Numbered from the stretch's first letter, positions 52,774-61,941 are shown. The stretch: DNA of 64,000 nt from an uncultured Clostridia bacterium (GCA_938034875.1 CALHND010000005.1:227484-291483), one strand, 5' to 3'. The notes: generated by a model not told the origin, from the letters alone. Translations and numbers: made by a program.

Positions 52774-52799
52774 TAAGGGCGGAAGTTATCCCGCCCTTA
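52774..52799 (-). terminator. Attenuating hairpin between binding protein and permease
   Basis: TAAGGGCGG and CCGCCCTTA form a 9-bp stem with only a short, weak T-tract on the minus side. Such hairpins let the binding protein be made in excess of the membrane parts. Confidence 0.65.
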
Positions 52800-52827
52800 A
52801 CTTTATCAAATTTTGGTATTCCCTGAA

Positions 52828-53634
52828 TTATTTTGCAGGAATGTATTTTGCAATAATTTTGTCAACAGTACCGTCGGCCTTAAGCTCGTTGAGGGCTTTG
52901 TTGATCTTCTTAAGCAGGTCAGTGTTTTCCTTAGCTATACAAATTGCATATTCTTCGTTAGTGTACTCACCATCGAGAATCTTAAGCCCTTCGTTAGCAG
53001 CTACAAAAGCTTTAGCCGGCTCATTATCAATGATAACAGCAGTAACCTTACCGCTTATAAGTGCCAGAACTGCATCTGAGCCGGTCTTGTATCTAATAAC
53101 ATTATCTTCGCCGAAGCCCCATTTTCCAGGCACGTCAGATGCGTAAATATCACCGGTTGTATCCTGTTGAACTCCAATTTTGATGCCGTCTTTTACGCCG
53201 GTGGGGTTTCCTTCAGCATCAAAGCCAGTATAAAAATCCTCAAACGATGCATAAGTGCTGTCAGCTTTAACAATAACGGACTGAATGCCTGTTGCATATG
53301 TATCAGAGAAATTAACACTTTGCTTACGCTCATCGGTAACTGTCATGCCGGCCATACCAATATCGTACTTGCCGGTCTGAACACCCGCAATGATTGAGCC
53401 GAATTCGGTGTCAACAATTTCAAGTTCCATGCCGAGTTTCTCAGCAATTTTTGCTGCGATTTCAGCGTCTATACCTACAACAGCGTTGCCTTCAAAGTAT
53501 TCATACGGAGGAAATGCTGCGTTTGTTGCCATTGTTAATTTTTCTTTTGACTGTGTTTTATCATTGCCACCGCAAGAAGCTACGCAGGCCATAATCATGG
53601 CTACTGCAAGTATAAGTGCTATAGTTTTTTTCAT
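52828..53634 (-). CDS. Polar amino-acid ABC transporter substrate-binding lipoprotein (system 2)
   Basis: A 268-residue SBP_bac_3 protein. The signal peptide ends in the lipobox VASC (Cys near 20), then FPPYEYFEGNAVVGIDAEIAAKIAEKLG and GMTVTDERKQSVNFSDTYATG, the two family motifs that line the ligand cleft. The Arg/Asp typical of alpha-amino group binding are present in these segments. Exact amino acid unknown. The promoter lies just upstream. Confidence 0.94.
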   Translation of the reverse strand: MKKTIALILAVAMIMACVASCGGNDKTQSKEKLTMATNAAFPPYEYFEGNAVVGIDAEIAAKIAEKLGMELEIVDTEFGSIIAGVQTGKYDIGMAGMTVTDERKQSVNFSDTYATGIQSVIVKADSTYASFEDFYTGFDAEGNPTGVKDGIKIGVQQDTTGDIYASDVPGKWGFGEDNVIRYKTGSDAVLALISGKVTAVIIDNEPAKAFVAANEGLKILDGEYTNEEYAICIAKENTDLLKKINKALNELKADGTVDKIIAKYIPAK

Positions 53635-53666
53635 GATAAATTACCCCTTAGTTTTGTTTAAGTATA

Positions 53667-53694
53667 ATTATACACTAATTATATGAATATGCAA
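53667..53694 (-). promoter_or_regulatory. Promoter for ABC system 2
   Basis: On the minus strand TTGCAT (53694-53689), a 16-base spacer and TATAAT (53672-53667), about 33 bases before the start. Confidence 0.7.
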
Positions 53695-53757
53695 GTGTAT
53701 TTAGACTATTTTTTGCATATTTATTAGTTTTCGACAGAATATACAAACAAAATTGCA

Positions 53758-54522
53758 TTACAGCGCCTTGTCTTCAACACTATTATGTAAAAAAGCGGCG
53801 GTTTTTGGGCTTTTAGGATTCTCAAACAGCTCCTGAGGTGTACCCATTTCTTCAATTACACCATCAGCCATATACATTATTTTGTCGGCGACATTGCGTG
53901 CAAAATTCATTTCATGTGTAACAATTATCATTGTTCGGTCGTTATTTTTAAGTCCCTTTATTGCTTTAAGAACCTCACCGGTAAGTTCCGGATCAAGTGC
54001 CGATGTTGGTTCGTCAAAACAAAGTATATCCGGCGACAAAGCCAGCGCACGCGCAATAGCTACTCGCTGCTGCTGACCGCCCGAAAGCTCGCACGGAAAA
54101 TTATTCAGTCGGTCGGAAAGTCCAACCATGGCGAGCAGGTCTCGCGATTTTTCCTCAATTTCGGCCTTTGTGCCGACGCGCAGTAATTCCTGGGCAAGCA
54201 TAACATTTTTAAGTGCTGTATACTGCGGAAAAAGATTGAACTGCTGAAAAATCAAACCAAAATGAAGTCTCATTTTGCGCTTTTCGCTGTCGGAATATTT
54301 CTTTGCATTTTCCGCATTAAATACTGTTTTGCCGTTTACGATTATTTCACCGCTGTCAGCCGTCTCCAAAAAGTTGAGACAGCGCAGTAATGTCGTCTTG
54401 CCGCTGCCGGACGAGCCGATAATTGCAAGAACCTCACCCTTTTCAAGCGAAAACGATATATCACGTATAACCTCTGTTTTACCAAAGGATTTTCGTATGT
54501 TTTTTACTTCAAGCACTGCCAT
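53758..54522 (-). CDS. Polar amino-acid ABC transporter ATPase (system 1)
   Basis: A 254-residue GlnQ-type ATPase with Walker A GSSGSGKTTLLR (near 36), Q-loop FQQFNLFPQY, signature LSGGQQQR (near 155), Walker B ILCFDEPTSALDP and VTHEM. It is clearly related to the ATPase of system 2 but is not a recent copy. Three bases after its permease gene; last gene of this unit. Confidence 0.96.
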   Translation of the reverse strand: MAVLEVKNIRKSFGKTEVIRDISFSLEKGEVLAIIGSSGSGKTTLLRCLNFLETADSGEIIVNGKTVFNAENAKKYSDSEKRKMRLHFGLIFQQFNLFPQYTALKNVMLAQELLRVGTKAEIEEKSRDLLAMVGLSDRLNNFPCELSGGQQQRVAIARALALSPDILCFDEPTSALDPELTGEVLKAIKGLKNNDRTMIIVTHEMNFARNVADKIMYMADGVIEEMGTPQELFENPKSPKTAAFLHNSVEDKAL

Positions 54523-54525
54523 AAT

Positions 54526-55233
54526 TCAACTCCTGAAATAATTCATTTTTTTCTCGATGTATCCGAACAACAATGTAAGCAGGCCATTGAACACCAAATA
54601 GAATACGCCGGTGTAGAAAAGCGGCCAAAGCAAACCATCAGTTTTTGTAAATCGCTGTGCATTCCAGATGATTTCGTAAACTGAAATTGTGTTTACGAGC
54701 GCTGTATCCTTGACCAGCGTAATGATTTCGTTGCTCATGGGAGGTACTATGCGCTTAATTACCTGGAGCAGTACAACCTTAAAGAATATCTGCGTTTTGG
54801 TCATGCCAAGCACCTGGCCTGCCTCATACTGACCACGGGGAATACTCTCTATGCCGCCACGATAAATTTCAGAAAAGTAGCATGAATAGTTTATTGAAAA
54901 AGCGATGAGCGCAGCAGTAAGTCTTTCCATAATGGTCCATGATGCGAGCCAGTCGATAAGCCAGTTGATAACACCAATATCGCTGACCGCTTCTCCTGCC
55001 CAAACGCTGACAAGCCCCGGAACAAAGTAGATTACAAAAAGTTGAAGCATAAGCGGTGTGCCGCGGATTATCCACACGAACAACTTTATCAGTATTCGCA
55101 GGGGCGCAAATCTGCTCATTGCACCAAAGCTGATAATGAGCCCGACCGGCAACGAGAAAAGTAAAGTCATGCCAAATATTTTTAAAGTATTCCCAAATCC
55201 CTCAAGAAGACTGAGGGTCACCGTCCAAAACAT
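54526..55233 (-). CDS. Polar amino-acid ABC transporter permease (system 1)
   Basis: A 235-residue HisM/GlnP-type permease with about five membrane helices. RGTPLMLQLFVIYF and EAGQVLGMTKTQIFFKVVLLQVIKRIVPPMSNEIITLVKDTALV are the family motifs. Forms the channel of system 1. Confidence 0.95.
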   Translation of the reverse strand: MFWTVTLSLLEGFGNTLKIFGMTLLFSLPVGLIISFGAMSRFAPLRILIKLFVWIIRGTPLMLQLFVIYFVPGLVSVWAGEAVSDIGVINWLIDWLASWTIMERLTAALIAFSINYSCYFSEIYRGGIESIPRGQYEAGQVLGMTKTQIFFKVVLLQVIKRIVPPMSNEIITLVKDTALVNTISVYEIIWNAQRFTKTDGLLWPLFYTGVFYLVFNGLLTLLFGYIEKKMNYFRS

Positions 55234-55265
55234 ATGTATTTTTTTCCTTTCGGTAAACAGTCAAA

Positions 55266-55298
55266 TAAGGCAGAGGGCGTTTTAGCCTCTCCGCCTTA
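55266..55298 (-). terminator. Attenuating hairpin between binding protein and permease (system 1)
   Basis: TAAGGCAGAGG and CCTCTCCGCCTTA pair with one mismatch around GCGTTTTAG, at the same place as the hairpin in system 2. Confidence 0.55.
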
Positions 55299-55323
55299 TA
55301 TTAATTTTTAATGCTCTAAAGAA

Positions 55324-56142
55324 TTACGCCTCAAGTGCGAGTGTAAGTTCGTACTTCTTAGCAAGTTCCTTCAGCCAGCCGTTTTGATAAACTTCCTTCA
55401 TGAATGCATTGAACACTTCAACCATATCGGAACCCTGTCTGAAAGCTACGCCGTATTCTTCGGTAGTAAGCTCGATACCCTTTGCCAAATCTGCGTAGCT
55501 TGTGCCCTCACCTGTCATGGCGTTTGCCATTGTGATGTCGATTACGCAAGCGTCAGCCGAGCCGCTCTTTACTTCGAGAAGCGCAAGAGCCTGAGTCTTT
55601 ACTACTGTGCTATTTGCAAAACCGGCATCCTTAACAGCCTTTTCACCGGCGGAACCACTTTCTACTGCAAACTTAAGATCCTTTAAGCTGTCTTTTGTGG
55701 TGTAGTTTTTAACCTTATCTGCTGCCATAACAACAACCTGAGCATTTTTAACATAAGCATTGGAAACATCCATTGTCTTCTTAACTTCATCAGTAATTGT
55801 CATGCCGTTCCAAACAGCGTCAATGCTCTTGGATTTAAGTTCCATCTGCTTGCTATCCCAGTCGATTTCTATGAACTCGATTTCAACACCGATCATTTCG
55901 GCAAACTTCTCAGCAAACTCGGTATCAAATCCTGTCCACTTATCGCTGCCCTCTTCCTTGTAGTTCATGGGAGCATATTCGGTAATGCCTACGATAATTT
56001 TGTTCTTACCCTTGATATATTCCAGGTCAGAAGTTTTCTTTATACTTTCTACTGACGACGTATCGCCGGTATCTTTCGTTCCGCAGGAAGCGAAAGCAAC
56101 AAGCATAACTACTGTTAAAAGCAAAGCAATAATTTTTTTCAT
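55324..56142 (-). CDS. Polar amino-acid ABC transporter substrate-binding lipoprotein (system 1)
   Basis: A 272-residue SBP_bac_3 lipoprotein: signal peptide with lipobox FASC (Cys near 20), then YAPMNYKEEGSDKWTGFDTEFAEKFAEMIG and WNGMTITDEVKKTMDVSNAYVKNAQ. The start at 56142 is eight bases after GAGAGG; the frame extends to 56160. Ligand not predictable. First gene of ABC system 1. Confidence 0.94.
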   Translation of the reverse strand: MKKIIALLLTVVMLVAFASCGTKDTGDTSSVESIKKTSDLEYIKGKNKIIVGITEYAPMNYKEEGSDKWTGFDTEFAEKFAEMIGVEIEFIEIDWDSKQMELKSKSIDAVWNGMTITDEVKKTMDVSNAYVKNAQVVVMAADKVKNYTTKDSLKDLKFAVESGSAGEKAVKDAGFANSTVVKTQALALLEVKSGSADACVIDITMANAMTGEGTSYADLAKGIELTTEEYGVAFRQGSDMVEVFNAFMKEVYQNGWLKELAKKYELTLALEA

Positions 56143-56225
56143 AATAAGTACCTCTCTCATAATATGTTTTAATATTTTTTACTTCGTGCACGTGTTTTAG
56201 CGTGTTAACGCTTTACTATGCTAAA

Positions 56226-56254
56226 ATTATAGCAACACCGTGAGTAAATTGCAA
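56226..56254 (-). promoter_or_regulatory. Promoter for ABC system 1
   Basis: On the minus strand TTGCAA (56254-56249), a 17-base spacer and TATAAT (56231-56226). Confidence 0.75.
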
Positions 56255-56511
56255 CCCCTTTTTTGAAATTTTTTTAAGTTTGTATAAAATGTACATAATT
56301 TACCGCTTTACCACGCTAACATATTGATGCTTTTGTTGAAAAAACTCCAAATATTCTAACTCATTCTTTATTTAAAGCTAAAACTGACTGTTTTTAACAT
56401 GTTTTAAATGCGCTGTGTTGCAAATTTTTGCATACTACGCAATTCGGCGAGTAACACTTTTAACTTTACCGCAATTAAATAATCATGGTACATATATTAT
56501 TATAATATAAT
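56255..56511. other. AT-rich intergenic region
   Basis: No gene or RNA that I can support between the ABC system 1 promoter and the terminator of the PHP gene. Confidence 0.5.
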
Positions 56512-56543
56512 AGCGTCTGTACCGAGGCACAGACGCTTTTTTT
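56512..56543. terminator. Hairpin after PHP-domain gene
   Basis: AGCGTCTGT (56512-56520) pairs with ACAGACGCT (56529-56537). The clear T-run lies on the plus side; on the minus side the stem is followed by AT-rich sequence. It serves the minus-strand PHP gene, possibly in both directions. Confidence 0.65.
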
Positions 56544-56545
56544 AT

Positions 56546-57247
56546 TTATCTGTCACTTTCTTTTTTGTAAACTATACCTTCGCCTGAACGCAACGCATCA
56601 CAAAGTTCCTTGCTTGTGCGTACTCGGTGGTCGAATATCAGTCCGCCAACATTGCCCTTTTCTAACGTCCATACATTATGATTGTCCGAGCCGGCAGTAA
56701 ACTTTAGTCCCGACTGCTGCATTAACTCTACAGCCTTCTCATTGTGCTCGCTTTCATTTGACGCATTGTATATCTCCAAACCGTCAAGCGCGGTTATATC
56801 CATGCGCTTGTAATCTTTTGGAATATAGTCGCGTTCGCGAAACGGGTGGGCATGCGACGAAAATCCGCCGTATTCCCTTACACGCTGGCAAAGCTGCTCA
56901 ATAGGAATTTCGCACATATCAGGGTTTGCAAGCAAAAACTCGAGGTCGATGCCGTAAAAAAGCACCTCCTGTGCCTGTCCGTATCCTTCTTCAATGCCGA
57001 AAAGCAAATCAATATCAAGCTCATCTGCAACTTTTTTCGCTTCAATATATACATCCCAGTACATGTGCATTTTATCCGCCCAACTAAGCTCCGCCGGGAT
57101 CCAATTGTATCCCCGCAGAAAATGGTTTGTTACAGCGAATCCTGCAAATCCCGCCTTTTTATATGCGTGTACAAGGTCGACAAGCGACGACGAGGCGCAT
57201 TTGCTGCATTCGTTTGAATGAACATGCAGGTCGTAAATATATCCCAT
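56546..57247 (-). CDS. PHP-domain metal-dependent phosphoesterase
   Basis: A 233-residue PHP-domain protein. DLHVHSNECSKCASSS (the H-x-H of the metal site near residue 8), GFAVTNHFL, SSHAHPFRERDY and TAGSDNHNVW supply the expected His/Asp metal ligands. Members hydrolyse phosphate monoesters such as histidinol phosphate or act on nucleotides; the substrate here is not clear. Eighteen bases after the esterase gene, so co-transcribed. Confidence 0.85.
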   Translation of the reverse strand: MGYIYDLHVHSNECSKCASSSLVDLVHAYKKAGFAGFAVTNHFLRGYNWIPAELSWADKMHMYWDVYIEAKKVADELDIDLLFGIEEGYGQAQEVLFYGIDLEFLLANPDMCEIPIEQLCQRVREYGGFSSHAHPFRERDYIPKDYKRMDITALDGLEIYNASNESEHNEKAVELMQQSGLKFTAGSDNHNVWTLEKGNVGGLIFDHRVRTSKELCDALRSGEGIVYKKESDR

Positions 57248-57264
57248 TTAATTGTTCGCTCCTA

Positions 57265-58128
57265 TTAATAGTTAATGTTCAGTTCTTCGTTTAGCCATTC
57301 CATGCACAGTTCTAACCAATGAGCAACATGTGGCTTATTAAGGTCCTTTACTGAACCGGGATTGCTTGCAACGGTGTAATCAGCAAGAGATGCGCCGTGG
57401 TATATTTCACGGAACATATGCAGCTCGCACTTAACGCCCAAATCAAGCATTTTCGATGCAATCATAATCGAATTTTGAGCAGGAACGCAGTCATCTGTAA
57501 ATGAAGTCCAAATGAATGTCGGCGGTGTCGATGCGGTTACATTTTCAATAATGTCCGATTTTTTGAACGTTTCCGGATCCTTTATTCCGTCCTCGCCAAG
57601 CAAATTTTTAAATGAATCAAAATGACCGTATTTGCCCGAAGAAAGAACGGCATAACTGAGCACCATCGCATTCGGTCGTACCTCATCGGCTGTAACGCCG
57701 AATGTATCTAATACAACCTGCTCACCGTATAGTGTGCCCATCATGCCTGCCATATGACCGCCTGCGGAAAATCCTATTACGGCAATTTTATCGGTATCGA
57801 TGTTAAGTTCATCAGCGTGCTTGCGCATATAGTCAATAGCCGCTATTCCTTCTAAAAGCTGTTGAGGATATATTGCATCCCTTGCCTTGTCCTTTGTGCT
57901 GTAACGAACAACGGCTACCTGATAGCCGGCACTAGCAAATTTAAGTGCAATCGGCTCTGCCTCACGGTCGGAGGTCATCCAATATCCGCCACCCGGAAAA
58001 ACTACCATTGCAGGTCTCTTACCAAAATTTATTTCAGGTGATTTCTCAGTAAAATATGTAGTTATGTATGCGCCATAATCAGAAATTTGAGGATATATTT
58101 CCGATATTTTTAAATTTTCTATTCTCAT
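57265..58128 (-). CDS. Alpha/beta-hydrolase esterase (BD-FAE/acetylxylan-esterase-like)
   Basis: A 287-residue alpha/beta hydrolase. VVFPGGGYWMTSDREAEP is the oxyanion HGG-like loop, IGFSAGGHMAG carries the nucleophile Ser (near 118), FTDDCVPAQNS the Asp and HMFREIYHGAS the His. The pattern fits carbohydrate esterases that release acetyl or feruloyl groups from plant polysaccharides. No signal peptide, so it would act on imported oligosaccharides. ATG at 58128 with GGAGG about ten bases upstream. Confidence 0.85.
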   Translation of the reverse strand: MRIENLKISEIYPQISDYGAYITTYFTEKSPEINFGKRPAMVVFPGGGYWMTSDREAEPIALKFASAGYQVAVVRYSTKDKARDAIYPQQLLEGIAAIDYMRKHADELNIDTDKIAVIGFSAGGHMAGMMGTLYGEQVVLDTFGVTADEVRPNAMVLSYAVLSSGKYGHFDSFKNLLGEDGIKDPETFKKSDIIENVTASTPPTFIWTSFTDDCVPAQNSIMIASKMLDLGVKCELHMFREIYHGASLADYTVASNPGSVKDLNKPHVAHWLELCMEWLNEELNINY

Positions 58129-58198
58129 ATTGCATTGCCTCCGTTTTTTTATATAATGCCTTATCATGATAACACTAATCCAAATTAATGTAAATAGT

Positions 58199-58227
58199 TT
58201 GCAATATGAAAATTGCTATGTTATAAT
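58199..58227 (+). promoter_or_regulatory. Sigma-A promoter for aroF
   Basis: TTGCAA (58199-58204), a 17-base spacer and TATAAT (58222-58227), 31 bases before the start codon; the leader is too short for a T-box. Confidence 0.8.
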
Positions 58228-58258
58228 TCAAATATTATAATGAAGGGGTTATAACACC

Positions 58259-59266
58259 ATGATTGTAATTTTAAAACAAAACACTTCTGCGGAAAAAACC
58301 GCCGAATTTATAGATTCGATAAAAGCCAAGGGTCTCAATGTTCATATTTCACACGGTGAACACACCACCATTTTGGGATTAGTCGGTGATACATTAAAAA
58401 TTGACATTGAACAGCTTAACCAGCTTGATTTTATTGACACCGTTCGCCGCATTTCTGAACCTTATAAGGTCGTTAACCGCAAATTTCACACTGAAAACTC
58501 AGTTATCAGCGTGTCAGATAATGTAAAGGTCGGCGACAACAGTTTTGCTGTTATTGCGGGTCCGTGCTCGGTCGAAACCGAGGAGCAAATCATTGAAGTT
58601 GCACAGCGAGTAAAGGCTGCCGGTGCTACCATGCTGCGCGGTGGCGCATTTAAACCACGCACATCTCCGTACGCTTTTCGTGGCCTAAAAACCGAAGGTA
58701 TCGACTTGCTTCTCAAAGCCAAAAAGGTCACGGGGCTTCCCATTGTTACCGAACTTACATCACTTTTATATATTGATTTGTTTAATGATGTAGATGTTAT
58801 TCAGGTAGGCGCTCGCAATATGCAAAATTTCGATATGCTTTCTGAACTGGGAAAATCCAACAAAACCATTTTGCTTAAGCGTGGTCTGTCCAGCACAATT
58901 CAGGAATGGCTAATGTCGGCTGAATACATTGCAGCAGGCGGTAATTCCAACATTATTCTGTGCGAACGCGGCATACGCACATTTGAAACGGCAACACGCA
59001 ACACGCTTGATATTTCATGCGTTCCGGTTCTTAAAGAAAAAACGCATTTGCCGGTTATCATTGACCCATCTCATGCAACGGGCAAATCCGCTCTTGTTCG
59101 CCCAATGGCAAAAGCGGCTGTTGTTGCAGGTGCTGATGGTTTGATGGTCGAGGTGCACAATCATCCCGAAAAAGCTCTGTGTGACGGCGCTCAGTCGGTC
59201 ACTCCTGATCAATTTGACCAGATTATGGCTGATGTTAAACGTCTGTGCGTAAGCGAGGGCAGATAA
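58259..59266 (+). CDS. aroF: 3-deoxy-7-phosphoheptulonate synthase, type I beta
   Basis: A 335-residue DAHP synthase, the first enzyme of aromatic amino-acid synthesis, joining PEP and erythrose 4-phosphate. An N-terminal ferredoxin-like regulatory domain (~1-68) precedes the barrel with VIAGPCSVETEEQI, LRGGAFKPRTSPYAFRG, VGARNMQNF, LKRGLSSTIQEWL and DPSHATGK. This is the short Thermotoga/Bacillus-like form with feedback control by Tyr or Phe through the N-domain. GAAGGGG precedes the ATG. Monocistronic. Confidence 0.96.
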   Translation: MIVILKQNTSAEKTAEFIDSIKAKGLNVHISHGEHTTILGLVGDTLKIDIEQLNQLDFIDTVRRISEPYKVVNRKFHTENSVISVSDNVKVGDNSFAVIAGPCSVETEEQIIEVAQRVKAAGATMLRGGAFKPRTSPYAFRGLKTEGIDLLLKAKKVTGLPIVTELTSLLYIDLFNDVDVIQVGARNMQNFDMLSELGKSNKTILLKRGLSSTIQEWLMSAEYIAAGGNSNIILCERGIRTFETATRNTLDISCVPVLKEKTHLPVIIDPSHATGKSALVRPMAKAAVVAGADGLMVEVHNHPEKALCDGAQSVTPDQFDQIMADVKRLCVSEGR

Positions 59267-59279
59267 ATATAAAAATGGC

Positions 59280-59308
59280 TTGATTTTTTTGCGAGTATAA
59301 TGTATAAT
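59280..59308 (+). promoter_or_regulatory. Promoter for tRNA-Val
   Basis: TTGATT (59280-59285), a 17-base spacer and TATAAT (59303-59308), ending 18 bases before the tRNA. Confidence 0.75.
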
Positions 59309-59326
59309 CATTTTGCTCGGAAAATT

Positions 59327-59402
59327 GGACACTTAGCTCAGCTGGTAGAGCATCCGCTTGACGTGCGGAAGGTCGGGGGTTCGAGCCCCTCAGTGTCCAC
59401 CA
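59327..59402 (+). tRNA. tRNA-Val (anticodon GAC)
   Basis: A full cloverleaf: acceptor GGACACT/AGTGTCC, D-arm GCTC...GAGC, anticodon stem TCCGC/GCGGA with loop TTGACGT (anticodon GAC, valine), T-arm GGGGG TTCGAGC CCCTC (one G-T pair), discriminator A and encoded CCA. Confidence 0.97.
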
Positions 59403-59408
59403 TTAACT

Positions 59409-59455
59409 AACCAAAGTTTTAATGCCATTGGTATTCGAACTTTGGTTGTTTTTTT
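59409..59455 (+). terminator. Terminator after tRNA-Val
   Basis: AACCAAAGTT (59409-59418) pairs with AACTTTGGTT (59438-59447), then G and seven T. Confidence 0.9.
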
Positions 59456-59604
59456 GTAAAAAACCTTGCTGCACAAGACTTACTTGCATTTCGGCTCAAA
59501 GGAATAGTTTAATTTTTGCGAGATTAGTTACAGCGTAAAAGAACAACCATTCCCACACAGCGACAAAAGAATAATCTTTCGATTCATAATTAAACGGACG
59601 ACGC

Positions 59605-59633
59605 GGCTGGGGTGAATAAATCCCGCCTTTTTT
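59605..59633 (+). terminator. Orphan terminator-like hairpin
   Basis: GGCTGGG (59605-59611) pairs with CCCGCC (59622-59627) and six T follow. No gene ends here; the 150 bases after the tRNA terminator may hold a short RNA or decayed sequence. Confidence 0.55.
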
Positions 59634-59702
59634 GTTGTTATAGAATAAACCACATTTATGTGATATACTGTATTCGAAGAATAATTTAATGAGGAACGTG
59701 CC

Positions 59703-60311
59703 ATGGAACTTAACGAAAAAATATTAGCGTTGAGAAAAGAAAAAGGATGGACTCAAGAAGAATTAGCAGAAGCGTTATATGTTTCTCGCACCGCCATTTC
59801 AAAATGGGAATCAGGCAGAGGCTACCCCAGTATAGATTCACTAAAAGCAATAGCAAAGCTTTTTTGTGTTTCTGTTGATGAGCTTTTATCAGGCGAAGAA
59901 CTTATCACAGTTGCTGAAACAGATGCTAAAGAACAGGCGCATAAATCACATGCGCTTGTTTTCGGACTTGTTGATTGTATGGTTGGACTTTTATTATTTT
60001 TACCCTTCTTTGGCGAACAAATAGCTGACGGAAAATATATAACTGTCTCTTTAATGCAATTATCCGGAATAGTCCCTTTTATGAAGATTATGTATACGGT
60101 TTCAGTTGTATTATCTGTCATTTTCGGGGTGCTGCAACTTGCATTTCAAAACGCAGAGAATAGATTTTGGATAAAAAACCAAACATTCGTGTCTTTACTC
60201 ATTAGCGTTATTGGTCTGCTTGGATTTATATTAAGCAATCAACCTTATGCAGGTGCATTTTTGCTGTTTATCATAATAATTAAAGGATTTTTTGCAATAA
60301 AAGCACGATGA
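59703..60311 (+). CDS. XRE-family regulator with membrane domain
   Basis: A 202-residue protein. Residues 1-62 are a Cro/CI-type HTH (ILALRKEKGWTQEELAEALYVSRTAISKWESGRGYPSIDSL...), common in Firmicutes, followed by four membrane helices (~82-102, 112-140, 150-172, 178-198). Such membrane-tied HTH proteins are thought to sense envelope state. AATGAGGAACG precedes the ATG. Downstream PAP2 and GNAT genes are on the same strand. Confidence 0.88.
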   Translation: MELNEKILALRKEKGWTQEELAEALYVSRTAISKWESGRGYPSIDSLKAIAKLFCVSVDELLSGEELITVAETDAKEQAHKSHALVFGLVDCMVGLLLFLPFFGEQIADGKYITVSLMQLSGIVPFMKIMYTVSVVLSVIFGVLQLAFQNAENRFWIKNQTFVSLLISVIGLLGFILSNQPYAGAFLLFIIIIKGFFAIKAR

Positions 60312-60420
60312 TACATTGCGTGTCAAGTGTGTAACCCAGCGTTTCTTGAGTGTCTCAGCCCCTTATCATACGATGATTACGAGCGAAAGTTCAAATCAAA
60401 AATTATAAGGGATTGTTGTT

Positions 60421-61095
60421 ATGAAAGAAAATACAAAAAGAAACTTTGCACTTGCAGGAATTTTATTTGCGCTATTTGGCATCTTAACATTTTTAGTTTT
60501 AAATGCGGATGTTCAGCCCATAGGTCCTAATGGCTCTACTATAGGACTTGCCACCATCAATCAACTCGTATGGAATTTAACAGGTAAAAATATCATTTGG
60601 TATCATATTACAGATTGGCTTGGTTTTGCAGCAATCTTTACCACGATTGGATTTGGTGTTTTAGGACTTATTCAGTTAATTAAAAGAAGAAGTTTCTTAA
60701 AAGTTGATGCAGATATTTATATTCTTGGTGTATTTTACATTTTAGTAATTGCTGCTTACAGCTTCTTTGAAATTTATATTGTAAATTACAGACCAGTGCT
60801 TATGAATGGATGTTTAGAAGCATCATTCCCCTCATCGCACACAATGATTATATGCTCAATAATGGGAACTGCTGTGATGCAGTTTAATAGTCGCATTAAA
60901 AACAAGACGATTTTAAAAATAGCAAACGCGTTATCCATAGCTGTAATTATAGTAACAGTTGTCGGCAGAATGTTTTCCGGTGTGCATTGGTTTAGTGATA
61001 TTGTTGGTGGACTGTTTTTAAGCGGTGCATTTATTATGCTTTATTATTCTTTTGTAAAACTAATAAGCCATTCTTATGCCGATTTGTCGGTTTAG
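60421..61095 (+). CDS. PAP2-family phosphatase
   Basis: A 224-residue membrane protein with about six helices. The acid phosphatase motifs are visible: YRPV near residue 123, FPSSHT near 136 (catalytic His) and GRMFSGVHWFSDIVGG near 187. Members dephosphorylate lipid phosphates such as phosphatidate or undecaprenyl pyrophosphate. AAGGGATTGTT lies before the ATG. Confidence 0.88.
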   Translation: MKENTKRNFALAGILFALFGILTFLVLNADVQPIGPNGSTIGLATINQLVWNLTGKNIIWYHITDWLGFAAIFTTIGFGVLGLIQLIKRRSFLKVDADIYILGVFYILVIAAYSFFEIYIVNYRPVLMNGCLEASFPSSHTMIICSIMGTAVMQFNSRIKNKTILKIANALSIAVIIVTVVGRMFSGVHWFSDIVGGLFLSGAFIMLYYSFVKLISHSYADLSV

Positions 61096-61205
61096 TTGTA
61101 AAATAAATATTGTATAATATAATGTGTTTAATAAACATGAATTTTCACAGGTAATTTTGCCGAATGGCATAATTATAAATTCTATATTTAAAAGGAGATT
61201 ACTTT

Positions 61206-61244
61206 TTGAAAAAGACAATCAAATCAGTGGAGATTGTAGCATAA
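61206..61244 (+). other. Possible 12-residue leader peptide
   Basis: AAAGGAG at 61192-61198 is followed by a TTG-started reading frame MKKTIKSVEIVA and a stop. It may be a leader peptide ahead of the GNAT gene or a remnant of a longer gene. Weak support. Confidence 0.2.
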
Positions 61245-61314
61245 CCGGTAGGTTTGTAAATACAATCACACAAGCCTCCCACATTGGTGTCAACAATTTT
61301 TAGGAGGAAAAACA

Positions 61315-61941
61315 ATGAATAAAATTGACTATATAATTCGTTTGGAACGAAAAGAAGAACAAAGAGCAACCGAAGCTCTCGTAAGAGAAGCATTCTGGAA
61401 TGTGTATCGTCCAGGCTGTCTTGAACATTATGTGCTTAATCAGTTGAGAAACGACGAGGCATTTGTACAAAAGCTTAATTTTGTAATTGAAAAAGACGGC
61501 AGAGTCATAGGTCAGAATATGTTTATGAAGGCTATCATAAAGGCTGATGATGGCAGAGATATTCCTATACTCACAATGGGTCCTATCTGTATTACACCTG
61601 AACTGAAAAGACAGGGCTACGGCAAAATTCTGCTTGATTACTCCCTTGAAAAGGCCACGGAAATGGGCTTCGGAGCAGTTTGCTTTGAGGGTGACATCAA
61701 CTTCTACGGAAAAAGCGGTTTTACTTATGCCGGTGACTTCGGTATCCGATATCACGGTTTGCCTGAGGGTGCAGATGCTTCCTTTTTCCTTTGCAAAGAA
61801 CTGAAAGAAGGGTATCTCGATGGTGTTACAGGTGAATATGCAACACCTCAGGGCTATTTTGTAAATGAAGATGAAGCAGAGAAATTTGATAAGCAATTTC
61901 CACCCAAAGACAAGTTAAAGCTTCCCGGTCAAATTTTCTGA
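61315..61941 (+). CDS. GNAT-family N-acetyltransferase
   Basis: A 208-residue acetyltransferase. The N-terminal EEQRATEALVREAFWNVYRPGCLEHYVL and the acetyl-CoA loop PELKRQGYGKILLDYSLEKA (residues ~100-120, Q/R-x-x-G-x-G/A) identify the GNAT fold; GFGAVCFEGDINFYGKSGF follows. The overall pattern resembles predicted acetyltransferases of COG3153. Substrate unknown. TAGGAGG lies before the ATG; a terminator follows. Confidence 0.88.
   Translation: MNKIDYIIRLERKEEQRATEALVREAFWNVYRPGCLEHYVLNQLRNDEAFVQKLNFVIEKDGRVIGQNMFMKAIIKADDGRDIPILTMGPICITPELKRQGYGKILLDYSLEKATEMGFGAVCFEGDINFYGKSGFTYAGDFGIRYHGLPEGADASFFLCKELKEGYLDGVTGEYATPQGYFVNEDEAEKFDKQFPPKDKLKLPGQIF

Noticed and set aside
58160..58258. T-box or Trp/Tyr leader before DAHP synthase
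   Set aside because: Only about 25 transcribed bases lie between promoter and start codon.
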